Assembly (NCBI GenBank): GCA_023390415.1
Contig: JAEWCW010000167.1
Location: forward strand, 1-14,207
Source: Pseudomonadota bacterium
GTDB lineage: Bacteria; Pseudomonadota; Alphaproteobacteria; Sphingomonadales; Sphingomonadaceae
Direction of reading: 5' to 3'
Length of the DNA stretch: 14,207 nt
A model generated the notes under the pieces. The model saw nothing but the letters and a program-made list of their open reading frames with translations, was not told the DNA's origin and did no database searches. Positions 1 through 7,137 of this stretch are shown here, one piece after another. The translations under genes were made by a program, and so were the position numbers. Within the stretch, counting starts at the first letter, position 1; each line of letters begins with the position of its first letter.

Positions 1-2100
1 AACGGCGCCAATGCGGCCGCGGGCGGTATCAACTTCCTGGATCTGCCGGGCGGCGCGGGCTGCGAGTCGATGGACGGGGGCATGGCCTATGACCATGCGC
101 TCTGGAACACGCCGACCGCCTTCTATGCCTGCGCCTGGGACACCGGCCGCGCCGCCGTAATCCAGCAGCCGATCGACACCTTGACCTATTTCGGCCGCGG
201 CGTGCTTCGGCTCGGCGGCGAGCACCAGGTCTCGCTCGAGGTCACCGGCTCCGACGCCACTTCGGCCAAGAGCTTCTCGCACGCCCAGCTTTCGGCCAAC
301 ACGACCAACCTGCCGATCGCCTATCCGCTCAACGCTTCGACGGCGGTGACCTACAATCAGGTGTTCAATGCGATTCGCGGCGCCTTCACCGATCCGGCGC
401 AGCGCGCCGCGCTCGATGCGCGCTACGGCCGGCCGATCTCCTATCGCTGGCGCTGTATGGCCTGCGGTCCGCGCGAATATGTGACCGACACCCAGACCTT
501 CCGCGCTGCGCTCGGCCTCGAAGGCGCGCTCTTCGCCGGCTGGGATTATCGCGCCGGCGCCTCCTACGCTCGAAGTGAATCCGCCTCGGTGCTCGGCTCG
601 GGCTATTATTTCCGCGGAACGCTGGCCAACGGCGCGCCGGACCCGCTGGCGCCGACCGCGCCGGGCGCGACCACGCCGGGTCTCGTCGGCGTGATGAATG
701 CGGGCCTGATCAATCCCTTCGCATTGGAGCAGACCGCGGCCGGCCTTGCCGCGCTCGACGCGGTCTCGGCCGAGGGCACGACCCTCTATGGCGGCCGTTA
801 CGAGGTGCGCCAGTTCGACGCCTCCTTCTCCGGCCCGCTCTTCGATCTTCCGGGCGGCGCGATCCAGGCGGCGATCGGCTTCGACTATCGGCGCGAGACC
901 TATGAGTTCAACGGATCGGACGCGGCTGCTGCGACGGCGCCGGTGATCTTCCTCGCCGCGTTCGACAACGTGAACGCGCTGACGCCCAAGCGCCGCAACG
1001 TGCTCGCGGCCTATGCCGAGGTGCTGTTCCCGATCCTGCCGAGCCTCGACGTGACCCTCGCCGGTCGCCTCGACGATTATACGGGCTTCGGCACGACGAC
1101 GAACCCGAAGGTCTCGGTGCGCTTCCGCCCGGTCGAGCCGGTGATGTTCCGCGGCTCGTACAATACGGGCTTCCGGGTGCCGAGCTTCAACCAGATCTTC
1201 AACGGCCTCACCGTCTCGCCTTATGCGGGCAGCGACATCGCCGATCCGGTGGCCTGCCCGGGCGGAGTCCCGACCAGCGCCTTCGGCAGCGGCCAGCCCT
1301 GCGCCCAGATCCGCCCGGATATCGGCACCGGCGGCAACCTGCTGCTCGGGCCGGAGACCGCTGAGCAGTTCAACGTCGGCATCGTGATCACGCCGGCGCC
1401 GCTGTTCAGCCTCTCGGTCGACTGGTGGAGCATCAGCGTCGACGACACGATCACCCTGCTCACCGAGCGCCAGCTGATCCAGCAGGGCTTCCTGTTCCCG
1501 GACCGCATCCAGCGGGACGCTGCCGGCAACGTCACACTGCTCGATCGCCGCTGGATCAACGCCGGCGCCCGCCGCACCCAAGGCATCGAGGTCGCCTTCC
1601 GCGGCGGCTTCGACATGGGCACCTCGCGCATCCGCACCGGGCTCGACGGCACCTACCTCATCCGCAAGCGCGAGCGTCTGACCGATGCGGCGCCGTGGGA
1701 GAACCAGCTCGGCGTCTTCACCTTCACCGGCGACCTCGGCCTGCGCTGGAAGCACAATGCCTTCGTCAGCTTCCAGACGGACGATTTCGACATCACGCTG
1801 ACCCAGATCTTCCGCAACGGCTATCGCAACTTCGCGCTTCCGGGCATCGCCAATGGAACGGTCACGCGGCCGGACTATAATGAGCGGGTGAGCAGCTACA
1901 CCGCCTACAATCTGTCGATGAGCTATACCGGCCTCGCGCCGGGCCTCCGGCTCACCGCGGGCATCCGCAATCTGTTCGACCGCGATCCGCCCTTCGCGAT
2001 CACCTATGACGGCAACACCGGCGCCGGCGGCTCCTGGGAGCCGCGCGTCGCCGATCCGCGCGGACGTTCGTTCACCTTCTCCGCCGACGTGCGGTTCTAA
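1..2100 (+). CDS. TonB-dependent receptor, C-terminal part (5' end outside window)
   Basis: Outer-membrane beta-barrel receptor for TonB-driven uptake; the substrate cannot be told from this part. The frame is open from base 1 to the TAA at 2098-2100, so the signal peptide, TonB box and probably most of the plug lie upstream. What is visible is barrel: alternating aromatic and polar strands, the RGSYNTGFRVPSFNQIF block (about 1150-1200) typical of barrel strands in this family, a GPETAEQFNVG block, a RNLFDRDPPF block close to the end, and a terminal phenylalanine (ADVRF) as expected for BAM-dependent folding. Paired cysteines in extracellular-loop-like segments (GGCE, YACAW, CMACG, ACPGG, PCAQ) are common in sphingomonad receptors of this type. 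The first ATG (70) is internal and is not the real start. lysA begins 11 bases after the stop. Confidence 0.93.
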   Translation, partial: NGANAAAGGINFLDLPGGAGCESMDGGMAYDHALWNTPTAFYACAWDTGRAAVIQQPIDTLTYFGRGVLRLGGEHQVSLEVTGSDATSAKSFSHAQLSANTTNLPIAYPLNASTAVTYNQVFNAIRGAFTDPAQRAALDARYGRPISYRWRCMACGPREYVTDTQTFRAALGLEGALFAGWDYRAGASYARSESASVLGSGYYFRGTLANGAPDPLAPTAPGATTPGLVGVMNAGLINPFALEQTAAGLAALDAVSAEGTTLYGGRYEVRQFDASFSGPLFDLPGGAIQAAIGFDYRRETYEFNGSDAAAATAPVIFLAAFDNVNALTPKRRNVLAAYAEVLFPILPSLDVTLAGRLDDYTGFGTTTNPKVSVRFRPVEPVMFRGSYNTGFRVPSFNQIFNGLTVSPYAGSDIADPVACPGGVPTSAFGSGQPCAQIRPDIGTGGNLLLGPETAEQFNVGIVITPAPLFSLSVDWWSISVDDTITLLTERQLIQQGFLFPDRIQRDAAGNVTLLDRRWINAGARRTQGIEVAFRGGFDMGTSRIRTGLDGTYLIRKRERLTDAAPWENQLGVFTFTGDLGLRWKHNAFVSFQTDDFDITLTQIFRNGYRNFALPGIANGTVTRPDYNERVSSYTAYNLSMSYTGLAPGLRLTAGIRNLFDRDPPFAITYDGNTGAGGSWEPRVADPRGRSFTFSADVRF

Positions 2101-2107
2101 GCCGACG

Positions 2108-2151
2108 CGCAGTGGATCACTTCCGGCTCCATGAGGGCGTGATCCACTGCG
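2108..2151 (+). promoter_or_regulatory. Hairpin enclosing the lysA start codon
   Basis: A perfect 13-bp inverted repeat, CGCAGTGGATCAC (2108-2120) and GTGATCCACTGCG (2139-2151), is separated by an 18-base loop. The lysA GTG start (2112-2114) lies inside the 5' arm, so in the folded mRNA it would be paired. No T-run follows, which argues against a simple terminator for the receptor gene. There is no clear Shine-Dalgarno sequence upstream of the GTG, so initiation may depend on opening of this stem or on coupling to the receptor gene. The structure is seen; the regulatory role is inference. Confidence 0.55.
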
Positions 2152-3383
2152 AGGGCGTCGCCCTGCCGGAGATCGCCGCCGCGGTCGGGACCCCGGTCTT
2201 CGTCTATTCCGCCGGCGCGATGCGCAGCCAGGCGCGGGCGCTCGCAGCAGCGCTCGCGCCGCTCGGCGACCCGCTCATCGCCTATGCGGTCAAGGCCAAT
2301 CCCAACGGCGCGGTGCTCGCCACGCTGGCGGCGGAAGGGCTCGGCGCCGACGTCGTCTCGATCGGCGAATATCGCCGGGCGCGCGCGGCGGGGATCGCGG
2401 CGGAGCGGATCGTCTTCTCGGGAGTCGGCAAGACCGCGGCCGAGATGCGCGCGGCGCTCGAGGGCGGCCTCTGCCAGTTCAACCTCGAATCGCTCGAGGA
2501 AGCCGAGATGCTGTCGGAGGTCGCGGCGGCGATGGGCCGCAAGGCGCCGGCGGCCTTCCGGGTCAATCCCGACGTCGAGGCCGGCGGCCACGCGAAGATC
2601 TCGACCGGCGCCGCGCACAACAAGTTCGGGATCCCGATCGGCGACGCGCCGGCCGCCTTCGCGAGGGCGCGGGACCTGCCCGGGCTCGCGCTCCAGGGCC
2701 TCGCAGTCCATATCGGCAGCCAGATTTCCAGCCTCGCGCCGCTCGAGCTCGCCTTCGCCAAGGTCGGCGCGATGATCGCGCGGCTTCGCGCCGAAGGCCA
2801 TGAGATCCGGACCGCGGACCTCGGCGGCGGGCTCGGCATCAGATACGATCCGTCGCAGCCGGCGCCGCCCGAGATCGCGGACTATGGCGCGATGGTGGAG
2901 CGCGCGACCGCGGGCTGGGACGTTCGGCTGATCTTCGAGCCGGGACGGCTGATCGTCGGCGATGCGGGCGTTCTGCTGAGCGAGGTGATCCGGGTGAAGC
3001 CGGGGCCGATCTGCCCGTTCGTCGTGCTCGACGCGGCGATGAACGACCTGCTTCGGCCGAGCCTCTACGACGCCTGGCACGGGATCGAGGCGGTGGCGCC
3101 GAGCGGCCGGCGCTTCGTCGCCGACCTGGTCGGTCCGGTCTGCGAGACCGGCGACACGTTCGCGACGGCCCGCGAGACCGATGCGGTCGAGGCAGGGGAC
3201 CTGATGATCATCCGCACCGCCGGCGCCTATGCGGCGACGATGGGCAGCACCTACAATTCGCGCCCGCTCGCGCCGGAGGTGCTGGTCGACGGCGACCGCT
3301 GGGCGGTGGTGCGCCCACGCCGCGACGTCGAGGCGCTGATCGGGGACGAGACGCTGCCCGACTGGCTCGCGCGCGGCGGCTGA
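2112..3383 (+). CDS. lysA: Diaminopimelate decarboxylase (LysA)
   Basis: PLP-dependent fold-III decarboxylase that converts meso-diaminopimelate to L-lysine, the last step of lysine synthesis, in the cytoplasm. The 423-aa length is normal. Visible landmarks: PLP lysine K61 in YAVKANPN; HIGSQI from H200; the glycine-rich phosphate-binding loop GGGLGI from G238; EPGR from E276; CETGD (C344, E345) reaching the neighbouring subunit's active site; and Y373 in GAYAATMGSTYNSRP. The start is GTG at 2112, chosen because the family begins MDHF-x-[YL]-x-x-G-x-[LI]-H and this frame gives MDHFRLHEGVIHCEG. The next in-frame ATG (2220) would remove the conserved GTPVFVYS strand. The gene lies 11 bases after the receptor stop, has a hairpin over its start, and overlaps the convergent serine hydrolase by 133 bp at its 3' end. 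Confidence 0.96.
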   Translation: MDHFRLHEGVIHCEGVALPEIAAAVGTPVFVYSAGAMRSQARALAAALAPLGDPLIAYAVKANPNGAVLATLAAEGLGADVVSIGEYRRARAAGIAAERIVFSGVGKTAAEMRAALEGGLCQFNLESLEEAEMLSEVAAAMGRKAPAAFRVNPDVEAGGHAKISTGAAHNKFGIPIGDAPAAFARARDLPGLALQGLAVHIGSQISSLAPLELAFAKVGAMIARLRAEGHEIRTADLGGGLGIRYDPSQPAPPEIADYGAMVERATAGWDVRLIFEPGRLIVGDAGVLLSEVIRVKPGPICPFVVLDAAMNDLLRPSLYDAWHGIEAVAPSGRRFVADLVGPVCETGDTFATARETDAVEAGDLMIIRTAGAYAATMGSTYNSRPLAPEVLVDGDRWAVVRPRRDVEALIGDETLPDWLARGG

Positions 3384-4594
3384 GCGAGGATCCGCGCGGC
3401 GAGCCATTCCTCGATCCGGGTGAAGGCGGAGCGGCCTGGCGGCTGCGGCGCCGGATTGCCTGCGGCGAAGAACGCGATCCCGATCCCGCGCGCGCGGTCG
3501 ATCCACAGGCCGGAGCGGAGGTTGTAGGCTTCCCCGGCATGGCCGAATGCGCGGCGCCCGTCGCCGAACAGGTCGTCGCGGCAGCCGGGCGTCGCGGTCG
3601 GCAGGATCTGCGCGGCGAGGCCGTAGGCGCAATAGAAGCCGCCGTCGGTCTCGCCGTTCGATCCGTCATAGGTCCAGGCCGGTCGGAGGATGGCGTCGAC
3701 GCTGGCCTCGCGGAGGAAGCGCGTGGACCCGTGGCGGCCGCCGTTGAGGAGCATGCGGCCGATCACCGCCATGTCGCTCACCGAGGCGCGGAAGCCGCCC
3801 TGGGGCGAGAAGAGCGCGCCATTGTCGCCGAGCCGGTAGGAGGTGAGGTCGCAGCCCTCGCCGCGGCGGAAAACCGGGCAGGACGGGCGGCGGCCCTGGA
3901 GGTCATCGAGCGCGACGCTGCCGTCGGCCCGGTAGAGGGTGACGGCGCGGGCGATCTTGGCATCGCTGCACATCGTCCAGTTGAAGCAGGCATCGAGGCC
4001 GAGCGGCGCGGCGACCAGCCGGTGCATCAGCCGATCGAAGCGCTCGCCGGTGATCCGCTCCAGCGCCGAGGCGACGACCGGGAAGTTGAGGTTGGCGTAG
4101 CGAAAATAGGTGCCCGGACGATGCGCGCGGTCGAACACGTCGGGATTGGCGACCGCGCCGCGCACAGTGCTGCCGAGCGGGATGACATAGGCCTCGCCGG
4201 CATCCTGGAGCCCGGACGTGTGCGAGAGCATCATCCGCAACGTGATCGGGACATCGGGGAAGGCCGGATTGCGCAGCTGCCAGCCGAGCGCTGCCGAGAC
4301 GTCGGCGTCGAGATCGACCCGGCCGGCCTCGACCAGCCGCATGACGCCGAGCGCGACGACGAGCTTGGACACCGAAGCCCAGCGCGCCGGATCCTCGACC
4401 GTGATCGCGCGGCCGCTTCGGCGATCGGCGATGCCGGACGCATCGGCGGCGCGCACGCCCCGCGCATCGAATCTCGCCCAGGCATAGGCCATGCCCGCAG
4501 TGACCGGTGCGGAGACGGGGGGCGGCGGCCCTTCCGGCGCCCGCGCCTGGCATGCCGCGAGGGCGAGGAGGGCCAGGGGAAGCAGACGCCGCAT
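3251..4594 (-). CDS. Serine hydrolase of the class C beta-lactamase / penicillin-binding family, lipoprotein-like
   Basis: Probable periplasmic, lipid-anchored acyl-serine hydrolase (Pfam beta-lactamase family); substrate unknown. From the ATG at 4594 the N-terminus MRRLLPLALLALAAC is a typical signal peptide with a lipobox ending at C15. The nucleophile motif is S74-V-S-K77, the second motif Y166-A-N168, and the third motif H352-A-G354 replaces the KTG of true beta-lactamases, as in many esterase- or peptidase-like members. LSHTSGL (from L123) is also diagnostic. Six or more further cysteines (CFN, CSD, SCP, GCD, YCA, GCR) suggest disulfides. A TTG six bases upstream (4600) is an alternative start. 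The last 44 or so residues, after the natural-looking EEWLAARIL end, are Ser/Arg-rich and antisense to lysA; they look like a read-through extension. Confidence 0.85.
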   Translation of the reverse strand: MRRLLPLALLALAACQARAPEGPPPPVSAPVTAGMAYAWARFDARGVRAADASGIADRRSGRAITVEDPARWASVSKLVVALGVMRLVEAGRVDLDADVSAALGWQLRNPAFPDVPITLRMMLSHTSGLQDAGEAYVIPLGSTVRGAVANPDVFDRAHRPGTYFRYANLNFPVVASALERITGERFDRLMHRLVAAPLGLDACFNWTMCSDAKIARAVTLYRADGSVALDDLQGRRPSCPVFRRGEGCDLTSYRLGDNGALFSPQGGFRASVSDMAVIGRMLLNGGRHGSTRFLREASVDAILRPAWTYDGSNGETDGGFYCAYGLAAQILPTATPGCRDDLFGDGRRAFGHAGEAYNLRSGLWIDRARGIGIAFFAAGNPAPQPPGRSAFTRIEEWLAARILAQPPRASQSGSVSSPISASTSRRGRTTAQRSPSTSTSGASGREL

Positions 4595-4728
4595 GGCCAA
4601 TGGATAGCGGCGCCCCGCGCGGGCGAGAAGTCCCGAGGCCGATCAGCGGCGAACTTGATCCATGTGGCCCAACTTCCGGGCAACTTGCGCGCTGCTGGGC
4701 GGTTGGGGAGGAAGCAGCGGAGACCGAC

Positions 4729-5397
4729 ATGGCCGACACCTGGGGCGCCGAGCGCGGCCTGAAGCGGTTCGAAGGCTTCACCGACGCGGTCTTCGCGATC
4801 GCGCTGACTTTGCTGATCGTCGAGATCAAGCCGCCCGGGTCGCCCGAAGGGCCGACAGTCGGCGCGAGCCTCTGGCACACGATCGCCGAGCAGTGGCACG
4901 AGGAGCTCGCGCTGCTGGTGAGCTTCGTCGCGATCGGCGTCTACTGGCTCCAGCACCATTATACCGGCCGGATCTACGCCAAGAGCGACCACGGGTTCAG
5001 CGCGATCAACCTCGGCTTCCTGCTGGCGGTGACGGTGATGCCCTATCCGATCCGCGTGTGGAGCTTCCACGTCGGCACGGTGCACGAGGCGAGCGCGAGC
5101 CTGGTCCTGACGATCGGGCTGGCGCTCCCAGCCCTGTTCTGGATGGCCAAGTGGCTCTACGCGCGGCCGCGCTCGCTCATGGACCACAGGCTGGCGCCCG
5201 ACTTCGTCCGCCAGATGACCCGCCGCTACGCGATCAGCACCGGGCTCTATGTCGCAGCCGTCGCTCTCGCCCTGGTCGCGCCGCAGCTGGGCGTGGCGCT
5301 CTCGCTCCTGGTTCTGCTCTATTACCTGCTGCCCCAGCCCAAGCCCCGCTACCGGCCCGGCATGGAGCCGGAGGAGAAGGAGACGGCCGAGGCGTAG
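4729..5397 (+). CDS. TMEM175 / DUF1211 family membrane protein (putative potassium channel)
   Basis: Predicted inner-membrane protein of 222 aa. The N-terminus carries the family signature R-x3-F-[ST]-D-[AG]-V-F-A-I (R13, F17-T18-D19, then AVFAIALTLLIVEI), the pore-lining first helix of bacterial TMEM175 potassium channels. Five more hydrophobic segments follow (around LALLVSFVAIGVYWL, INLGFLLAVTVMPYPI, ASLVLTIGLALPALFWM, GLYVAAVALALVAP and VALSLLVLLYYLL), giving six in all as expected. The C-terminus is charged and cytoplasmic. The start is the ATG at 4729, preceded by GGAG at 4719-4722; longer in-frame extensions upstream have no family similarity. It is divergent from the serine hydrolase across 134 bp that should hold both promoters, although no clear -35/-10 pair was found. 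Family membership is firm; channel activity is inferred from characterised relatives. Confidence 0.88.
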   Translation: MADTWGAERGLKRFEGFTDAVFAIALTLLIVEIKPPGSPEGPTVGASLWHTIAEQWHEELALLVSFVAIGVYWLQHHYTGRIYAKSDHGFSAINLGFLLAVTVMPYPIRVWSFHVGTVHEASASLVLTIGLALPALFWMAKWLYARPRSLMDHRLAPDFVRQMTRRYAISTGLYVAAVALALVAPQLGVALSLLVLLYYLLPQPKPRYRPGMEPEEKETAEA

Positions 5398-5428
5398 CAG
5401 GCGCCCGCACCAGCGAAGGAGAGAGGCG

Positions 5429-5743
5429 ATGATCGACCGCGCATTGTTCGTCCGGATTACAGCCAAGGAAGGCAGGGAAGATGAGGTCGAGGGGTTCCTG
5501 AAGGGCGCGCTCGACGCCGTCCGCGAGGAGGAGGGGACGATCGACTGGTATGCGCTGAAGTTCGGCAGCCGCGACTTCGCGATCTTCGACACGTTCGGAA
5601 GCGAGAAGGACCGGCTCGCCCACCTCGCCGGCAAGGTCGGCCGTGCGCTGATCGCCAACACGCCGACCCTTCTCGACGGCATGCCGAGCATCGAGCATGC
5701 CGAGGTGCTGGCGGCCAAGGAAGCGACGGCGGAGGTGGCGTAA
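5429..5743 (+). CDS. Antibiotic biosynthesis monooxygenase (ABM) fold protein
   Basis: Small cytoplasmic dimeric alpha-beta (ferredoxin-like) protein of the ABM superfamily, 104 aa. Members include quinol monooxygenases and heme-degrading enzymes, but most are uncharacterised. Visible family pattern: an opening beta strand RALFVRITAKEG, a helix EDEVEGFLKGAL, the strand EGTIDWYALKF, FAIFDTF, and a helix with the H-L-A-G-K-V motif before the closing strand SIEHAEVLAAK. The start ATG at 5429 is decided by a strong Shine-Dalgarno AAGGAGAGAGG (5416-5426). It lies 31 bases after the TMEM175 gene and is probably cotranscribed with it. A large repeat-derived intergenic region follows and probably ends the transcript. 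Substrate unknown. Confidence 0.87.
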   Translation: MIDRALFVRITAKEGREDEVEGFLKGALDAVREEEGTIDWYALKFGSRDFAIFDTFGSEKDRLAHLAGKVGRALIANTPTLLDGMPSIEHAEVLAAKEATAEVA

Positions 5744-5805
5744 GTGGAGGGGGCGGAGGCGAAGGCTTCCGCCCGCTTGTCTCCGGCGGGCGTTTACGGG
5801 CGCCC

Positions 5806-6021
5806 GGGGCCGCGAATGGTCACCAAAGGTCGCACTGACCATGGGTGTCTGACCACATCCCCCTCTCCCCTCGGGGAGAGGGCAGGGAGAGGGGTCAGCG
5901 CAGGGATCGGCTCGATGCCGAGCCGGGCGCTCTTCAAGCGCCGACCCCCTCTCCCAGCTTCGCCTAAGCTCGCCAACAGGCTCGCTAAGGCTGCGCAACC
6001 CTCTCCCCCAGGGGAGAGGGG
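5806..6021. repeat. Mosaic palindromic intergenic repeat, copy 1 (simple form)
   Basis: First of two related non-coding units in the 642-bp gap 5744-6385. It opens with GGGGCCGCGAATGGTCACC, contains the palindromic pair ATGGTC/GACCAT, a CCCTCTCCCC/GGGGAGAGGG stem, the hairpin CGGCTCGATGCCGAGCCG, GCGCTCTTCAAGCGC, and then CGCCTAAGCTCGCC and GGCTCGCTAAGGCTGC, closing with CTCTCCCCCAGGGGAGAGGG. Stems of the CCCTCTCC/GGAGAGGG type are common between genes in alphaproteobacteria. No open frame here looks like protein. It sits between convergent genes, so transcript-end stabilisation or termination is a reasonable role. Confidence 0.75.
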
Positions 6022-6210
6022 ATTTGTGGGGCCGCGAATGGTCACCAATGGTCGCACTGGCCATGGGCATCTCGCAACAAATCCCTCGCCCCTTGGGGAG
6101 AGGGCAGGGAGAGGGGTGGCGTCCGGGCCGGCTCAGCGCCTGTCCTGAGAGACGCCGCAGGCGGCGTCGATGGGCCGAGCCGGGCGCTCTGCGAGCGCCG
6201 CCCCCTCTCC

Positions 6211-6277
6211 ATGATCAGGTACAAACTGCCCCCGGCAGTTTGTAGCCATGTCCGGGGGGACATGGCGACCTGATCAT
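6211..6277. repeat. 67-nt nested module folding as a three-way junction
   Basis: Perfect outer stem ATGATCAGGT (6211-6220) with ACCTGATCAT (6268-6277). It encloses two adjoining hairpins: ACAAACTGCC (6221-6230) with GGCAGTTTGT (6234-6243), loop CCC; and GCCATGTCC (6245-6253) with GGACATGGC (6258-6266), loop GGGG. Only nine of the 67 bases stay unpaired. Comparison with repeat copy 1 shows it sits where copy 1 has only CAGCTT, between CCCCCTCTCC and CGCCTAAGCTCGC. It could be a small mobile palindrome or a structured RNA; neither is shown. Confidence 0.7.
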
Positions 6278-6317
6278 CGCCTAAGCTCGCGAAGGTGCTC
6301 GCTAAGGCTGCCCAACC

Positions 6318-6363
6318 GTGCGGCGCGCCTAAGGACCGTCCTGGGGACGGTCCAGCGCCGCAC
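6318..6363. repeat. 46-nt nested hairpin module
   Basis: Outer arms GTGCGGCGC (6318-6326) and GCGCCGCAC (6355-6363) enclose an inner hairpin GGACCGTCC (6333-6341) and GGACGGTCC (6345-6353), loop TGG, with GCCTAA and A left as an internal loop. It takes the place of CTCT in repeat copy 1, between CAACC and CCCCCAGGGGAGAGGG. Confidence 0.65.
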
Positions 6364-6385
6364 CCCCCAGGGGAGAGGGACCTTA

Positions 6386-7099
6386 TCACGAGACCTGGTC
6401 CTCGATCCCGTCGAGCAGGGCCGGGAAAGCCTGGCGCGCCGCCGCCTGGGGATCGGCGCCCTCGTCCTTGCGTAGCTCCCAGGGCGCGGCGAAGCGGCGG
6501 GGATCGAGGCGGGCGAGGAGCCACATCAGAAGCTTGTCGCTCGGCGTCCTCTTCTCGGTGACCAGGTTTCCCTCGTGCCAGACCTGCTCGGTGCGGCCGT
6601 GGATCGCGCGATCGAAGGCCAGCGTCGAGAGCCGGCCGACGGCGATCTGCTGGGCGACGTCGAAGCCCTGGGCGAAGGCCGGCGAGCGGGCGCGCAGCCG
6701 ATAGACCGAGCGCGCGCTGATCCGCGCCGAGGCGCAGGCGAGATGGACCGAGCCGGTCTCGGCGAGGTGGCAGAGGAACAGGCGCTGGCGCTCGGCGGAC
6801 CAGCCGGCCATGCGCTTGCGGCTGTCCTGGAGCGGGATTCCGTCGAACGGCTCCGGCTCGATCGGTGGCGTGAGGGTATTCGGGTCGGGGGCCGATTGCG
6901 CGGCCTCACCGGGCGAGTCCGCAGCGGCGGGCGGGAGCAGATCGGTCGGGGCGGGCTCCCCGCGCTCCGCCAGCCGCACCAGCGACAGTCGCGGCCCGCC
7001 CTCCTCGTCCGCCGCCTCGGCGACCGCCTCGATCTTGTCGCTCGCCTTCACCCAGGCGTCGAATTCCTCGAGCGTCATATCGCGCTGCGTGTAGTGCAT
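6386..7099 (-). CDS. HTH protein resembling phage terminase small subunit; function unknown
   Basis: 237-aa protein. An acidic N-terminal part (MHYTQRDMTLEEFDAW) is followed by a Pro/Ala-rich linker (about residues 45-90) and a helix-turn-helix-like domain (about 98-165: WSAERQRLFLCHLAETGS, then ACASARISARSVYRLRARSP). This resembles terminase-small-subunit-like DNA-binding proteins that are common, often as stand-alone genes outside prophages, in sphingomonads. No phage genes lie nearby, so a packaging role is unlikely. The start is the ATG at 7099, set by AAGGAG seven bases upstream; an extension to 7195 would run into the transposon end and is rejected. A transposon now sits 38 bp upstream, so the original promoter is probably separated from the gene. 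Its stop is five bases from repeat copy 2. Confidence 0.75.
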   Translation of the reverse strand: MHYTQRDMTLEEFDAWVKASDKIEAVAEAADEEGGPRLSLVRLAERGEPAPTDLLPPAAADSPGEAAQSAPDPNTLTPPIEPEPFDGIPLQDSRKRMAGWSAERQRLFLCHLAETGSVHLACASARISARSVYRLRARSPAFAQGFDVAQQIAVGRLSTLAFDRAIHGRTEQVWHEGNLVTEKRTPSDKLLMWLLARLDPRRFAAPWELRKDEGADPQAAARQAFPALLDGIEDQVS

Positions 7100-7103
7100 G
7101 ATC

Positions 7104-7128
7104 CGGCTCCTTCGGTTCTCAGGAGCCG
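7104..7128 (-). promoter_or_regulatory. Leader hairpin holding the Shine-Dalgarno sequence of the 6386-7099 gene
   Basis: Read on the minus strand, CGGCTCCT (7128-7121) pairs perfectly with AGGAGCCG (7111-7104) across a nine-base loop. The 3' arm contains AGGAG, the ribosome-binding site of the ATG at 7099, so folding would hide it. The transposon target duplication starts two bases beyond the stem. Confidence 0.45.
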
Positions 7129-7129
7129 A

Positions 7130-7137
7130 ATCATTTA
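7130..7137. repeat. Target-site duplication, left copy (ATCATTTA)
   Basis: The eight bases ATCATTTA directly abut the left inverted repeat and recur at 10133-10140 directly after the right one. Eight bases is the usual target duplication of the IS1595 family. Confidence 0.93.

Larger units (their letters stand above)
6028..6381. repeat. Mosaic palindromic intergenic repeat, copy 2 (expanded with nested hairpins)
   Basis: Direct-order second copy of the unit at 5806-6021, starting with the same GGGGCCGCGAATGGTCACC block and ending with CCCCCAGGGGAGAGGG, five bases before the stop of the minus-strand gene at 6386. It is longer than copy 1 because extra self-complementary pieces sit at places where copy 1 has a few bases: a segment with GACGCCGC/GCGGCGTC (6151-6168) inside the CGGCTC...GAGCCG hairpin; 67 nt (6211-6277) where copy 1 has CAGCTT; and 46 nt (6318-6363) where copy 1 has CTCT. 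Most of the unit can pair with itself. Confidence 0.75.

Noticed and set aside
2097..3632. 511-codon minus-strand frame antisense to lysA
   Set aside because: Arg/Pro/Asp-rich translation without any family pattern; a mirror frame produced by G/C third positions in lysA, which is well supported.
3539..4762. 407-codon plus-strand frame across the serine hydrolase
   Set aside because: Shadow of the minus-strand gene, which has a signal peptide and all three catalytic motifs; the plus frame is low-complexity.
4231..5718. Long minus-strand frames across the TMEM175 and ABM genes
   Set aside because: Antisense shadows; the plus-strand products have clear family signatures and ribosome-binding sites.
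6211..6277. tRNA gene (cloverleaf-like fold)
   Set aside because: Two arms rather than three, perfectly paired short loops, no anticodon loop, no T-loop GTTCRA and no acceptor features.
5806..6381. CRISPR array
   Set aside because: Repeats are two long, unequal, palindrome-rich units with no regular spacers and no cas genes.
6386..7099. Prophage remnant based on the terminase-small-subunit-like protein
   Set aside because: No large terminase, portal, capsid or integrase genes nearby; such HTH proteins occur as lone chromosomal genes in sphingomonads.
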